This document shows, piece by piece, positions 8,871 to 16,877 of a DNA stretch of 49,614 nucleotides. How positions within the stretch are numbered: the stretch's first letter is position 1; every line of letters starts with the position of its first letter. The DNA is taken from positions 1 through 49,614 of the forward strand of contig CAZDCJ010000003.1 of the NCBI GenBank assembly GCA_964503935.1, in the 5' to 3' direction. A program made the translations under genes and the position numbers. The notes beneath the pieces were generated by a model. The model saw only the letters and a list, made by a program, of their open reading frames with translations. It had not been told where the DNA came from and ran no database searches. Source of the stretch: STD2-77 sp964503935 (GTDB lineage Bacteria; Patescibacteriota; Minisyncoccia; JAHIHE01; JAGLIN01).

Positions 8871-9366
8871 ACCCCTTCATCGCTATCTGCAGAGCCTCCT
8901 CCTCCTCCTTGCTAAGCTGATATTCCGATTTTCCTTCCTTGACCGGCTTGGCATAGATGCGGACACCGTCGCGGGAATAAAGACTTAGTATGATAACACC
9001 TGAGTCGTAGTTGTCAAGCAAGGCGACCGCGAAGCTCTGGTTACCTCCTTCGTTGCCGAAAGGATTGAAGCGGAGCATACCGACCTTCTGTACGGCAAAG
9101 GAGAGCTGCTGGAGTATACGCTGGTCGGCGTCCTTGAGCGCGATGATATTGCCCTCGATTTCCTTGATCTTCCCGATCTGTCCCATGATGACTTCCTCCA
9201 GATCCTGAGCGTTCTTCCCGGAGAAGAGGACTTGGGCACCTCTCTTGAGCCTTGAAAGCTCCCGGTAGAGATAAAGGGAGAGACCTAAAAGCATAAGGAC
9301 GAATACGGACAGGACCATCGCGATAACTTCCTGATTTGCAGCCACGAATCCGAGAGAGGAGGACAT
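8869..9366 (-). CDS. DUF4446 family membrane-anchored protein
   Basis: 165 aa from the chosen start. One N-terminal membrane helix (VIAMVLSVFVLMLLGLSLYLY, residues ~12-32) is followed by a coiled-coil-like stretch and the DUF4446 signature: RFNPFGNEGGNQSFAVALLD, GVIILSLYSRDGVRIYAKPV, and an LSKEEEEALQIA end. The family function is unknown. The open frame extends to 9603, but a near-consensus promoter (9416-9444) lies inside that extension, so initiation at 9603 is unlikely. The Met at 9366 is the first one downstream of the transcription start that fits the family N terminus. No Shine-Dalgarno site is visible. Confidence 0.85.
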   Translation of the reverse strand: MSSSLGFVAANQEVIAMVLSVFVLMLLGLSLYLYRELSRLKRGAQVLFSGKNAQDLEEVIMGQIGKIKEIEGNIIALKDADQRILQQLSFAVQKVGMLRFNPFGNEGGNQSFAVALLDNYDSGVIILSLYSRDGVRIYAKPVKEGKSEYQLSKEEEEALQIAMKG

Positions 9367-9415
9367 AGGCGAAAAATTAGCGATAAAAAAATAAAATCCC
9401 TTACAGACTATTGTA

Positions 9416-9444
9416 ATCATAGCCTTTTTTGAGGGACTGGTCAA
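9416..9444 (-). promoter_or_regulatory. Near-consensus sigma70 promoter of the DUF4446 gene
   Basis: On the minus strand TTGACC (9439-9444), exactly 17 bases, TATGAT (9416-9421). Predicted initiation is near 9409, about 43 bases before the ATG at 9366. It fixes the start of the DUF4446 gene. Confidence 0.75.
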
Positions 9445-9562
9445 TAAAGAGGCTCTACTTTTCCCCTGATTACCGGACTGGGGATATTTTTTCCGGCTCT
9501 CTTTTACGCTCCTTGCAGAAAAAGTACCATTTAAGCTACTATTTCGCCATTCGGCCAGATAT

Positions 9563-9593
9563 ATTTGACAATTGTCAAATTTTATGCTATGAT
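9563..9593 (+). promoter_or_regulatory. Consensus promoter overlapped by an 18-bp palindromic operator
   Basis: Plus-strand TTGACA (9565-9570), a 17-base spacer and TATGAT (9588-9593). The -35 lies in a perfect 18-bp palindrome, ATTTGACAATTGTCAAAT (9563-9580). A dimeric regulator bound there would block RNA polymerase. The promoter points away from the surrounding minus-strand genes and drives the unit at 9600-9797. Confidence 0.75.
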
Positions 9594-9607
9594 TACAGCA
9601 CAAAATA

Positions 9608-9730
9608 ATGGATACCGGTGGGGTAAAAAGAATGATTTCGTTCTACACCTTTCGCAAAAAGGCGGAAAATTGGTTATATAACCTATCCTTCCCGCCGATA
9701 GAATGCGGAAGAACAAAAAGCAACAAATGA
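9608..9730 (+). CDS. Candidate 40-residue basic small protein
   Basis: ATG at 9608, TGA at 9728-9730. The peptide begins MDTGGVKRMISFYTFRKK and is basic and aromatic. The start is only about 8 bases after the predicted transcription start, so the mRNA would be almost leaderless. An internal Met (9632) follows a GGGG tract and is an alternative start. There is no homology I can recognise, and the ORF may be chance inside a structured RNA. Confidence 0.25.
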   Translation: MDTGGVKRMISFYTFRKKAENWLYNLSFPPIECGRTKSNK

Positions 9731-9749
9731 CAATTTTTGGAATTTTCCG

Positions 9750-9795
9750 CAACTTGGCCTCTAAATTTAAGTTTACACCAAGCTGTATTTTTTTG
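9750..9795 (+). terminator. Terminator of the orphan plus-strand unit
   Basis: Stem CTTGG/CCAAG (9753-9757 with 9778-9782), extended by CA/TG across a mismatch, loop of 20, followed by TATTTTTTTG (9786-9795). The T-run is on the plus strand only. Confidence 0.5.
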
Positions 9796-9817
9796 TCTGG
9801 CAAAATCATGGAATATT

Positions 9818-11089
9818 TCACCCGAAAAACGAAAGCTGTTTTTTCTTGCCCGCATAGGCCGCGCCAAGGACGAGCCAGAAGATCAGGGCGAGATCGTTCT
9901 TCCAGTAAAGCGTATCGACGAGGCCGTAAACGAGGAAATAGACAAAGAACAGAAAAACGATATCATCGCTTTTGGCGCGCCTTAAGAGCCAGAGCAGAAT
10001 CAGGATAAGACCGGCGAATCCCACCAAACCCGATTGAAGATAAAAGGCGAGGAACGTATTATGCGGCTGCGGTACTGCCCACTCGAGATAGGGAACCATG
10101 AAACGGCTCTGATAATCCAGATAGGCCTCTTGGAAAGTGCCCGGACCGATACCGAGGACGGGGCTGTCTTCGAGCATCTCCTTCGCGGAATTCCAGATCA
10201 TGACACGGGAAGCGAGCGAGGACCTTTCGCCGGCATGCATCACCTGTTCGTACTTCTGGTAGCTGAGAACTGAGAAGCCCGCAAGTATTATCATCGCAAA
10301 GGCCAAGGACCTTTTCCTGTCTTTAAGCTCCGTCTTCCGCGTCACCCGGTGTCTTATGAAGAAAAAAGAAAATGCCACCCCGAGTCCCAGTATCGCGCCA
10401 TAGGAACGGGTCAGGAGGATCGCGATAAAGATTATAGCCGAAATGACAATCTGCATCTTCCTATCGTTCTTACCCAGGCCCCTCCCAAAGCCGAAGAGAG
10501 AAAAGGAAAAGAGGAAAGCCGGCGCCAGATACATGGCCAGGTAATTGGGCGACTCATAGAAGGCGCGCAGCCTGCCGTCAAAAGTAAAGATGTCCGCGGC
10601 CGCATAGCCGAGAGCGAGAAGCGCCACGCCAAAGCCGGAAAGGACGAAGCTGAGCAGCGATTTGCGGACTTGTTTCTTGTCCCTGATGACACCTGCATAG
10701 ACGATAAAGAAAAGAAAGGGGTCGATGAACCAGCCCTTGAAAGCCCCCAAGCTGGTACGCAGGTCCGCCGAATGAAACGTTGATAATGCCGCCCCCAGGA
10801 GGAGAAGACTGATACCCAACACCAAGGCCTTATCTTCGCCGAAGGATCCTTTGATCCATTCGTGCGCTTCAGATTTATTCCTGCTTCCTATCAACCACAT
10901 GAAAAAGAGGATGTAGATCATTATTTCCAACGCCGTTGTCGGGATGCCTCCGATCGCGAAACGGACAAGATACGCGGGCATGAAAAAGATGACGGCGTAG
11001 AGGCCGTTACGCAGGTCCTTATGCGTAAGATATGCGAAAGAAAGGAAGAACCAGATCAGGATGATTTGAGAGATGAATGGCATGGGCAT
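9818..11089 (-). CDS. O-antigen ligase-like (Wzy_C family) membrane protein
   Basis: 423 aa with about 11 hydrophobic helices. The PF04932-type core is visible as LTRSYGAILGLGVAFSFFF, and a large extracytoplasmic loop holds VMIWNSAKEMLEDSPVLGIGPGTFQEAYL and PQPHNTFLAFYLQSGLVGF. The R-x-x-x-W ... G-x-G and H-N motifs are typical of WaaL/Wzy ligases and polymerases, which transfer lipid-linked glycans at the outer face of the membrane. Last gene of the flippase-ligase series. A 207-bp repeat region separates it from its paralogue. The exact substrate is unknown. Confidence 0.82.
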   Translation of the reverse strand: MPMPFISQIILIWFFLSFAYLTHKDLRNGLYAVIFFMPAYLVRFAIGGIPTTALEIMIYILFFMWLIGSRNKSEAHEWIKGSFGEDKALVLGISLLLLGAALSTFHSADLRTSLGAFKGWFIDPFLFFIVYAGVIRDKKQVRKSLLSFVLSGFGVALLALGYAAADIFTFDGRLRAFYESPNYLAMYLAPAFLFSFSLFGFGRGLGKNDRKMQIVISAIIFIAILLTRSYGAILGLGVAFSFFFIRHRVTRKTELKDRKRSLAFAMIILAGFSVLSYQKYEQVMHAGERSSLASRVMIWNSAKEMLEDSPVLGIGPGTFQEAYLDYQSRFMVPYLEWAVPQPHNTFLAFYLQSGLVGFAGLILILLWLLRRAKSDDIVFLFFVYFLVYGLVDTLYWKNDLALIFWLVLGAAYAGKKKQLSFFG

Positions 11090-11134
11090 ATTTAAGATTT
11101 TATTTACTGCTAGGGTCCTGGACCGATCAGAAGT

Positions 11135-11260
11135 GTCATTGCGAGCCGAGCAGAGCGAGGCATGGCAACCTCATCGGCAACCAATGTCCGATCCTGCGCA
11201 TAAAATGCCAGTTGCTAATGAGATTGCGACGTCGCCCGAGTACGGGCTCCTCGCAATGAC
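11135..11260. repeat. Inverted repeat of the TCATTGCGAG family, complete copy
   Basis: GTCATTGCGAG (11135-11145) and its exact complement CTCGCAATGAC (11250-11260) bound a 126-bp element. Inside are CCTCATCGGCAACC and AATGAGATTGCGAC, also present in the other copies. It fills the gap between the two ligase genes. Confidence 0.7.
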
Positions 11261-11296
11261 GATCCGGACGAATCTTCAAGCTAAGATGGCAGATGT

Positions 11297-12769
11297 TTAT
11301 CGCCGATACCCCTTCTCCTTCTTCACGCATCTTACCACCATCACCGAAAGCGAAAGGATGACTAGGAGCATCGCGAGGATATTAGGCGCATAGATCGAAG
11401 TATCGAAGAAAGAATGGACCGAATACCATACCCACGAGCCGACAAGACCGAGCGCGAGACAAGAAAGAGCCTTATCCGAAGTCCGCCGGCTCGCGATCAG
11501 AAGCTCGTAAATGGTCACCGCGACCAGGAACAGCCACGTAAGGAGAGCAAAGACGCCCAGCTCCGCGCCAAGATCCAGATAGAGATTGTGCGCATAGATG
11601 GGGGTACGATAAGGGGTCGTAGGATCAAGATAGAAGGAATAATTGCCGATACCCACCCCGGTGAGAAGATTGTCCGAAAGAATCTCCGCGCCCTGCCGCC
11701 AGTTCTTGATCCGCTCTACATTCGAACCTTCCGTAAGATCAAAGCTGGAAAGGAAACGCGCCGCGATAGAGCCGCTGACGAAGGAAACGAAGATGATGCC
11801 GGCGGCGGCAAGAGCCGTCAGGATCTTCTTTTGCTTTCCCGAAAAATGTCTCCGGAAAAGGACAAAGAGGACGAGGCCGGCTGCAGCCATTCCCAGATAT
11901 CCGCCGCGGGAAAAAGTAAAGAGTCCAGAAAGGACGAGAAAAAGAAAAGTCGGATAGATAAAACTCTTCTTGGATAACATCCCGTAGCCCCTCAGTGCAT
12001 CCCCGGGCAACATGATGAGGGCAGAAGCAAGCGGGACGAGGAGGCCGAGATAGAAAGAAAAGATATGCGGGTCGGAAAAGATCGCGAAGGAGCGCAGAAG
12101 AGTCGTACCGCCTACATTCACAAGCCAGCTAGGATTAGCGACCACTTCCGCCGCGAAAGTCTTGCCATAAAAGACCGGCGCGATGATCTTTGCGAAGAAA
12201 TCGAAGATGAGATTGATGCCTGAGATGAATTGAGCAAGGAATTGGAGTACGCCGAACACTCCCACCACAAGTCCGCCCGCGAGGAGCGCCTTCACGATCT
12301 TCATCATGAAGTCTTTCCGGCCGGAAAAAGAAGTGAGGATGAAGTAGAGAGGAAAGACGGACAAGAAGACCAGCATCTTCCGCATTGCCCGATCCATCTC
12401 AAAGGACTGGAGAAGGGAAAAGACGGAGAAGAAAAGAAAGGAGGAAAGAAGCAAGGTTTCTAGCGAGAAATCTATCCGCAGCGCCTTGTCTTTCAGCGAG
12501 CGGAGTAGCCATATGGCAAAAAGAAAGAGGATAAGCACCCGACCGCTCGCGATATCGAAGCCCGCCGAAAGATTGAGGGCGACCTGGAAAGGCAGATAGA
12601 AGATAAGGAGCACGAGGGCAAGCTCGAGATTTTCCAAGACGAACCAAAAAGCCGCCAAGGCGGCAAGGATGACGAGCACGGAAAAAGGAACGACCGAAAC
12701 CAAATATCCGGCGAGAAGAGCAAACAAGATAATGGAAAAATTATTTTTTACGTAAGTAATGGTAGTCAT
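11297..12769 (-). CDS. O-antigen ligase/polymerase-like membrane protein
   Basis: 490 aa from the chosen Met, with about 12 membrane helices. Wzy_C-type segments are visible: GLFTFSRGGYLGMAAAGLVLFVLF, then a loop with ERIKNWRQGAEILSDNLLTGVGIGNY and PIYAHNLYLDLGAELGVFALL (H-N motif). The open frame reaches 12808, but its first 13 residues (MSRVAPGRVVIFS) read through a GC-rich repeat-like tract, so the Met at 12769 before TTITYVKNN is preferred. It lies between the flippase and a second ligase-like gene, suggesting export and ligation of a cell-surface glycan. Confidence 0.8.
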   Translation of the reverse strand: MTTITYVKNNFSIILFALLAGYLVSVVPFSVLVILAALAAFWFVLENLELALVLLIFYLPFQVALNLSAGFDIASGRVLILFLFAIWLLRSLKDKALRIDFSLETLLLSSFLFFSVFSLLQSFEMDRAMRKMLVFLSVFPLYFILTSFSGRKDFMMKIVKALLAGGLVVGVFGVLQFLAQFISGINLIFDFFAKIIAPVFYGKTFAAEVVANPSWLVNVGGTTLLRSFAIFSDPHIFSFYLGLLVPLASALIMLPGDALRGYGMLSKKSFIYPTFLFLVLSGLFTFSRGGYLGMAAAGLVLFVLFRRHFSGKQKKILTALAAAGIIFVSFVSGSIAARFLSSFDLTEGSNVERIKNWRQGAEILSDNLLTGVGIGNYSFYLDPTTPYRTPIYAHNLYLDLGAELGVFALLTWLFLVAVTIYELLIASRRTSDKALSCLALGLVGSWVWYSVHSFFDTSIYAPNILAMLLVILSLSVMVVRCVKKEKGYRR

Positions 12770-12814
12770 GCTGAAGATTACGACACGCCCCGGCGCTACC
12801 CGCGACACCCCTCT

Positions 12815-13010
12815 CAGGAGGGAAATAAATATAAGATGTCATCCCCGAGAAGTCGGGGATCCAGGAATCGATAGATACGCGTTTTATTCCCCCTCGCCCT
12901 GACCCTCTCCCGGAAGGAGAGGAGACGTATATGCACGTTTAACAATATTTATACTGCCTGGCGATAATAAGGTTACTATCCTTGCCGAAACCTTAAGTTA
13001 ATACAGATAT
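12815..13010. repeat. Intergenic repeat debris between flippase and ligase genes
   Basis: The 12770-13116 interval (347 bp) holds no supported gene. It contains TGTCATCCCCGAGAAGTCGGGGATCCAGG (12838-12866, with internal palindrome CCCCGAgaaGTCGGGG) and the tract CCCCCTCGCCCTGACCCTCTCCCGG (12889 onward). Both belong to classes of short repeats seen dispersed in many bacterial genomes. Confidence 0.5.
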
Positions 13011-13116
13011 TACTGAAAGTGACGGGGTGTGTTTCAAAGTCACAGATAACGAAATTTATCTTCACAGTAAAGAACCGATTAGTTATAGGTTGCCAGTTGT
13101 TAGTCGTCAGTTATCT

Positions 13117-14553
13117 TTACGCCCTCCTCTGCAAAAGCTTCTTCATCTCTTCCTTGGAGACCGCCCCCAGGAAGTAAGCCGCGGCGGCATAGACGGCAGC
13201 GCCTACTATCATCATAGAGAAAATATCCAAAAAGGGAAGCAGATAAAGGACCGTGTACATGGCGGCACCAGCGGCACCGGTACGCGCGAGATTTGCGAAA
13301 GAAGGAAATATCTTCGTCTCCCGATAAATCGCAAGCACCATGAGAGAAGTAACCAGGAGCTCCGTCATAAGTGTGGAGAATGCAGCGCCGTAATAGGAGT
13401 AGCTGGGAATGACGATGAAATTTACGAGCACACTGGATACCGCTCCGCAGAGATAGATGTACGCCAGATCTTTCTGGCGGCCCAAGGCGATGATGGCATT
13501 GCTGAAAAGGGAACCGAGGAAGATAAAAGCAAGCGCAAGGACCAGGATATTAAGGACCGGCGCCGCCGGACCGAACTCCGGCTTGGAAAGGAGCATGATG
13601 AGCTTGTCGGACACCGCGAAGATGCCTAGCACGATCGGCACGATAGCCAGGAGGAGAAAATCGAGCGTGCGCTGCATGATCGACCGGAATTGATTCCGGT
13701 CATGCGTCGCACTCTGGGAAAGGAGGGGCATGGTGAGCCCCACGACCATGGAGGGAAAGAAGATGAGGTTTTCCATGATCTTGTAAGCAAGACTGTAGAT
13801 TCCCACCGCCTCGCTCCCTTTCATCACTGAAAGGAAGATGGTGTCAAGCTTGAAGTAGATGAGCACCAGTATCGCCGAGACCGCAAGAGGGAAAGCGCTC
13901 CGCAGCATGGATTTCCAGTACAAAAAATCCAGATTGAGCCGGATGGCGACCAGCTTACGGGCAGAAAAGATTATCATGATAAAATTGAGAATCGCGCCCC
14001 AAAAGACTGTCCCGATGATAAATAGGAATCCCATATCGTACCGGACCGCAAGGAATACGCCAAGGAGCTGCACGAGCCGCCCGACAAATTCCGCGACCGC
14101 TACCTTCTCCATGAGAAGATGCTTCTGGAACACGCCCATCAACACCTGCACACCATTCAAGAACCAATAACCCGCCGCGCCGATGAGGATGCCCGTACGC
14201 ACAGGATCGGAATAGGGAAACAGGAGAGAGAAGGAATAAGCCGACCCCAAAACGACCGCCCCGAGCCCCAACCGGATGGAAAGCGCGCTTGAGACGATAC
14301 GGCTTTCGTCCGCGCCCGGCACGCTGATATCCCGCACCACGATCGAATATAGCCCGAAGTCACCCAGGACGGAAAAGATATAGACGAACGCCAGCACCGT
14401 CCCGTAATCTCCGTACCCGTCTACGCCGAGATAAGTAGTGGTAAGCTTGATAGTCATAAAGACTACCGCCATCTCAAGGATGCGCGCTATCGCGGAGAAA
14501 GCGGCATTGTAAGCGATCTTCTGGGTCAGATTCAATCTGTCTAATCGGGCCAT
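13117..14553 (-). CDS. Wzx-like oligosaccharide flippase (MATE/MOP superfamily)
   Basis: 478 aa, 12-14 predicted helices, typical of polysaccharide transporters of the RfbX/MurJ-like superfamily. It begins LTQKIAYNAAFSAIARILEMAVVF followed by YLGVDGYGDYGTVLAF, the usual N-terminal pattern of Wzx proteins. It should flip lipid-linked sugars across the cytoplasmic membrane. A TTGAGG-N16-TATAAG promoter and an AAGGA Shine-Dalgarno five bases before the ATG support the start. The two ligase-like genes downstream on the same strand fit one surface-glycan pathway. Confidence 0.88.
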   Translation of the reverse strand: MARLDRLNLTQKIAYNAAFSAIARILEMAVVFMTIKLTTTYLGVDGYGDYGTVLAFVYIFSVLGDFGLYSIVVRDISVPGADESRIVSSALSIRLGLGAVVLGSAYSFSLLFPYSDPVRTGILIGAAGYWFLNGVQVLMGVFQKHLLMEKVAVAEFVGRLVQLLGVFLAVRYDMGFLFIIGTVFWGAILNFIMIIFSARKLVAIRLNLDFLYWKSMLRSAFPLAVSAILVLIYFKLDTIFLSVMKGSEAVGIYSLAYKIMENLIFFPSMVVGLTMPLLSQSATHDRNQFRSIMQRTLDFLLLAIVPIVLGIFAVSDKLIMLLSKPEFGPAAPVLNILVLALAFIFLGSLFSNAIIALGRQKDLAYIYLCGAVSSVLVNFIVIPSYSYYGAAFSTLMTELLVTSLMVLAIYRETKIFPSFANLARTGAAGAAMYTVLYLLPFLDIFSMMIVGAAVYAAAAYFLGAVSKEEMKKLLQRRA

Positions 14554-14559
14554 AAGTTC

Positions 14560-14587
14560 CTTATAAAAAAATAAACTGCAACCTCAA
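14560..14587 (-). promoter_or_regulatory. Putative promoter of the flippase-ligase genes
   Basis: On the minus strand TTGAGG (14582-14587), 16 bases, TATAAG (14560-14565). The -10 box lies only about 7 bases before the ATG, so the transcript would be nearly leaderless or the match is chance. Readthrough from jag is also possible since no terminator is visible between them. Confidence 0.3.
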
Positions 14588-14646
14588 GCGAGGCGAAAAG
14601 TTATTTTCACGCTCCTTGCAAGCTACAATTTACCATTATCTGCGGA

Positions 14647-15156
14647 TTAATTTTCTTCCACGTACTTTATGATTACTCGGCGCATGAGATTCTCGCCCAC
14701 GCTTTCGGTGGAAAGGTTCTTGCGATCGGCAAGTTCCAAGTGTATGACTTTGCGCTCATACGGCGACATAGGGCGGAGTGCCACTGAATTCTTGCTGAAG
14801 ATCACCTGATCTGCCATCGTCTCTGCCAGCTTCACCAGCGTCTCTTTCTTCTGCTTCTTATAGTCATTGACGTCGATATTGAATTTTACCTCGTCATCGA
14901 GATCGGTATCCTTGCCGCCTTCGGCAAGCAACTTATGCTTAACAATAACTCCCACCAGATGCTGCAAGCACTGCAAGTTTCCGCCGTACTGTCCGATGAG
15001 CAGGTTAGGGTAATCCGTTTTCAGATTGAGCGTGAAGATTTCCTTGCCGTCCTTTATGGTCTCAATCCTCTCCTCGTCGATGGAAGCTTCTAACCCCATC
15101 ACATCCAGAAGATCTACCAATGTCTGCCTGACTAATTCCTGAGTTTTGTTGTACAT
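14647..15156 (-). CDS. jag: Jag/KhpB: KH-R3H RNA-binding protein
   Basis: 169 aa from the chosen start. A KH domain carries the GxxG loop in LLIGQYGGNLQCLQ (~55-68), and a C-terminal R3H domain carries ALRPMSPYERKVIHLEL (R-x-x-x-E-R-x-x-H core). Such proteins bind RNA and affect cell division and envelope synthesis, and are nearly always next to yidC. The frame extends upstream to 15246, but those 30 residues (MTMSRREAYRDGESD...) do not resemble the Jag-N domain, so the Met at 15156 is favoured. No clear Shine-Dalgarno is present at either start. Confidence 0.88.
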   Translation of the reverse strand: MYNKTQELVRQTLVDLLDVMGLEASIDEERIETIKDGKEIFTLNLKTDYPNLLIGQYGGNLQCLQHLVGVIVKHKLLAEGGKDTDLDDEVKFNIDVNDYKKQKKETLVKLAETMADQVIFSKNSVALRPMSPYERKVIHLELADRKNLSTESVGENLMRRVIIKYVEEN

Positions 15157-15256
15157 ATGTTTGAATATACTTATAAGCTGCAAGCAGTCCCGACCAGTCC
15201 GATCAGATTCGCCATCCCGATAAGCTTCCCGGCGCGACATTGTCATTATGTCCCGA

Positions 15257-16015
15257 TTATCCCCGTTCCTCCTTATCTTTACGCTTCCTTATTATAAGGT
15301 ATTGTTGGACAATTGCAAAGAGGGTGCTTACCGACCAGTAGAGCGCGAGGCCAGAAGGAAGGCTCATGGCAAAGACGAAAGTGAGTATCGGCATGGCGTA
15401 CATCATGTTCTTGCTGAGCGACTGCGCGAAATCCTGCATCTTCTCCTCTTGCGACATTTCCCCTTCGTCCTTGCGATCGGCTTTCTTCTTATTCATCTTC
15501 GCCATCAGGGTCTTGGTCTGATAGAATTGGAGCACGGAAGCGATTGCCGCGAGAGGTATGTTTGAGAACGCCAGATTCACGCCTATGAAAGAGGCGGTAT
15601 TGAGATGTCCCGGATTAGGCACGAAAGAATAAAGCTGGCTCAAGCTTTCATCCCGGAATCCATTCAAAAACACCTGATAAAGGGCAATGATGATAGGGAA
15701 TTGGATAAGGAGGGGCAGGCACCCCGAAAAAGGACTGACTTTGCGTTTCTGATATACCTCCATCAGTTTCTGCGCCTGTTTCTGCTGATCATCCTTGTAT
15801 TTGCGCTGGATTTCCTTGATTTCCGGCTGGATCTCCTGGAGCTCGCGCTGCCCTTTTATGGCTTTGCTATTCACCTTGTAAAGCGCGAGACGCACCAGGA
15901 CCGTAAGCAGGATGATGGCCACCCCCACATCCTGTCCGGCGATATCATAGATAGCCACCAGCAGGTTGAAAAGAGGACGATAGATAAGCTCCGTGTATAT
16001 GGATGATAGGATCAT
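15257..16015 (-). CDS. yidC: YidC/Oxa1 membrane protein insertase
   Basis: 252 aa, five membrane segments, the short Gram-positive/CPR type without the large periplasmic domain. Visible marks are VAIILLTVLVRLALYKVN with the conserved groove arginine (~42), a charged hairpin EIQRKYKDDQQKQAQKLMEVYQK, VSPFSGCLPLLIQFPIIIALYQVF and ALYWSVSTLFAIVQQYLI. It inserts small membrane proteins on its own or with Sec. Placed between yidD and jag in the conserved operon. Confidence 0.95.
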   Translation of the reverse strand: MILSSIYTELIYRPLFNLLVAIYDIAGQDVGVAIILLTVLVRLALYKVNSKAIKGQRELQEIQPEIKEIQRKYKDDQQKQAQKLMEVYQKRKVSPFSGCLPLLIQFPIIIALYQVFLNGFRDESLSQLYSFVPNPGHLNTASFIGVNLAFSNIPLAAIASVLQFYQTKTLMAKMNKKKADRKDEGEMSQEEKMQDFAQSLSKNMMYAMPILTFVFAMSLPSGLALYWSVSTLFAIVQQYLIIRKRKDKEERG

Positions 16016-16037
16016 ATTCTTTAGAAGTTACTTTTAT

Positions 16038-16274
16038 TTATTTCAAGAGATCGATTCCTCCTTCGGAAAAAGGATGGCACCGCGCTATCCGCCGGATTCC
16101 CAAACTACATCCTTTTCGAAGTCCGTACTTCTCAATCGCCTGATAGGTGTATTCGCTACAAGAAGGAAAGAAGCGGCATCCGCGGCTGTTTTTTAAAAAA
16201 GAAAACAAACCATGGTCAAAAGACAAGGTTTTCTGATAGATACGGATGAGTTTTAATGCTATATCTTTCGCCAC
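16038..16274 (-). CDS. yidD: Membrane protein insertion efficiency factor YidD
   Basis: 78 aa. Contains the family core IRIYQKTLSF, then SRGCRFFPSCSEYTYQAIEKYGLRKG and IRRIARCHPFSEGGID, with the three conserved cysteines. It is thought to be a small amphipathic membrane-associated protein helping YidC. It lies 13 bases after rnpA and 22 before yidC. It ends shortly after the GGID motif, as in the minimal members. Confidence 0.93.
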   Translation of the reverse strand: MAKDIALKLIRIYQKTLSFDHGLFSFLKNSRGCRFFPSCSEYTYQAIEKYGLRKGCSLGIRRIARCHPFSEGGIDLLK

Positions 16275-16287
16275 AAGAAGAAGCTGT

Positions 16288-16638
16288 TTACTTTCTTATA
16301 AGTAATCCGGATTTTTTCAACAGGCTATCCACAGCCTTATCCACATCCGCAAAACTCATTTCTGAAATATCCGCCCGGGCCATGAACACTATATCGGACC
16401 CCGGACTTATTTCGCCCCACCGGAGACGCACAGATTCGCGCAGGAGCCGTTTGATACGATTGCGCCTGACCGCGCTCTTAGAAATCTTGTTGCTTACGAT
16501 GAACCCTGCACGAGAACATCCGAGTCCATTCTTGACCGCTTTGAGAGCCAGGAACCCTCCCGAAAAGAAAAATCCTTCTTTTCCGAAAATCCGATCGAAA
16601 TCTTTCTGTTTTCTGACCCTGAATTCTTTACTCAGCAT
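16288..16638 (-). CDS. rnpA: Ribonuclease P protein component
   Basis: 116 aa. Binds RNase P RNA and helps tRNA 5' processing. Family features are the N-terminal LSKEFRVRKQKDFDRIFGKEG, then AGFIVSNKISKSAVRRNRIKRLLRES (the RNR-type RRNRIKR motif at ~58-64) and GSDIVFMARADI. Downstream of rpmH by 29 bases. The RNA partner was not recognised in this window. Confidence 0.95.
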   Translation of the reverse strand: MLSKEFRVRKQKDFDRIFGKEGFFFSGGFLALKAVKNGLGCSRAGFIVSNKISKSAVRRNRIKRLLRESVRLRWGEISPGSDIVFMARADISEMSFADVDKAVDSLLKKSGLLIRK

Positions 16639-16667
16639 TATTTTTTCCTAAACAAAGAAGCCCAGAC

Positions 16668-16802
16668 CTAAACAGTCAGAGCTTTTCTGCCTTTGCTCCT
16701 GCGAGCGGAAAGAACTCTCTTTCCCCCGACGGTCTGCATCCGCGCCATAAATCCATGAGTCCTGGCCCTTTTCTTCTTCTTGGGCTGATAAGTCCTTTTC
16801 AT
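16668..16802 (-). CDS. rpmH: 50S ribosomal protein L34
   Basis: 44 aa, start at 16802 and TAG at 16668-16670. Begins MKRTYQPKKKKRARTHGF and continues MARMQTVGGKRVLSARRSKGRK, the full L34 consensus. First gene of rpmH-rnpA-yidD-yidC-jag, with a strong promoter at 16841-16869. Confidence 0.97.
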   Translation of the reverse strand: MKRTYQPKKKKRARTHGFMARMQTVGGKRVLSARRSKGRKALTV

Positions 16803-16840
16803 ACTATTTGAGACAAATTCCGAATTAACAAACTAGGGTC

Positions 16841-16869
16841 AGTATAATATGAGACGGGGAATAAGTCAA
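16841..16869 (-). promoter_or_regulatory. Promoter of the rpmH operon
   Basis: On the minus strand TTGACT (16864-16869), 17 bases, TATACT (16841-16846). Predicted initiation is about 35 bases before the rpmH ATG. The -35 box is only nine bases from the scaffold gap. Confidence 0.7.
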
Positions 16870-16877
16870 TACGCAAA

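Larger units (their letters stand above)
9600..9797 (+). ncRNA. Orphan ~200-nt transcript unit (candidate regulatory RNA or small-protein mRNA)
   Basis: Bounded by the consensus promoter at 9563-9593 and a terminator-like hairpin at 9750-9795. It lies on the plus strand among minus-strand genes. Internal complementarity includes TGCGGAA (9704-9710) with TTCCGCA (9745-9751), and the palindrome GGTTATATAACC (9672-9683). It also holds a 40-codon ORF, so it may be an mRNA, a dual-function RNA or an sRNA. No family was recognised. Confidence 0.45.

Noticed and set aside
9367..9603. N-terminal extension of the DUF4446 protein
   Set aside because: A near-consensus promoter lies within it and the extra residues do not fit the family.
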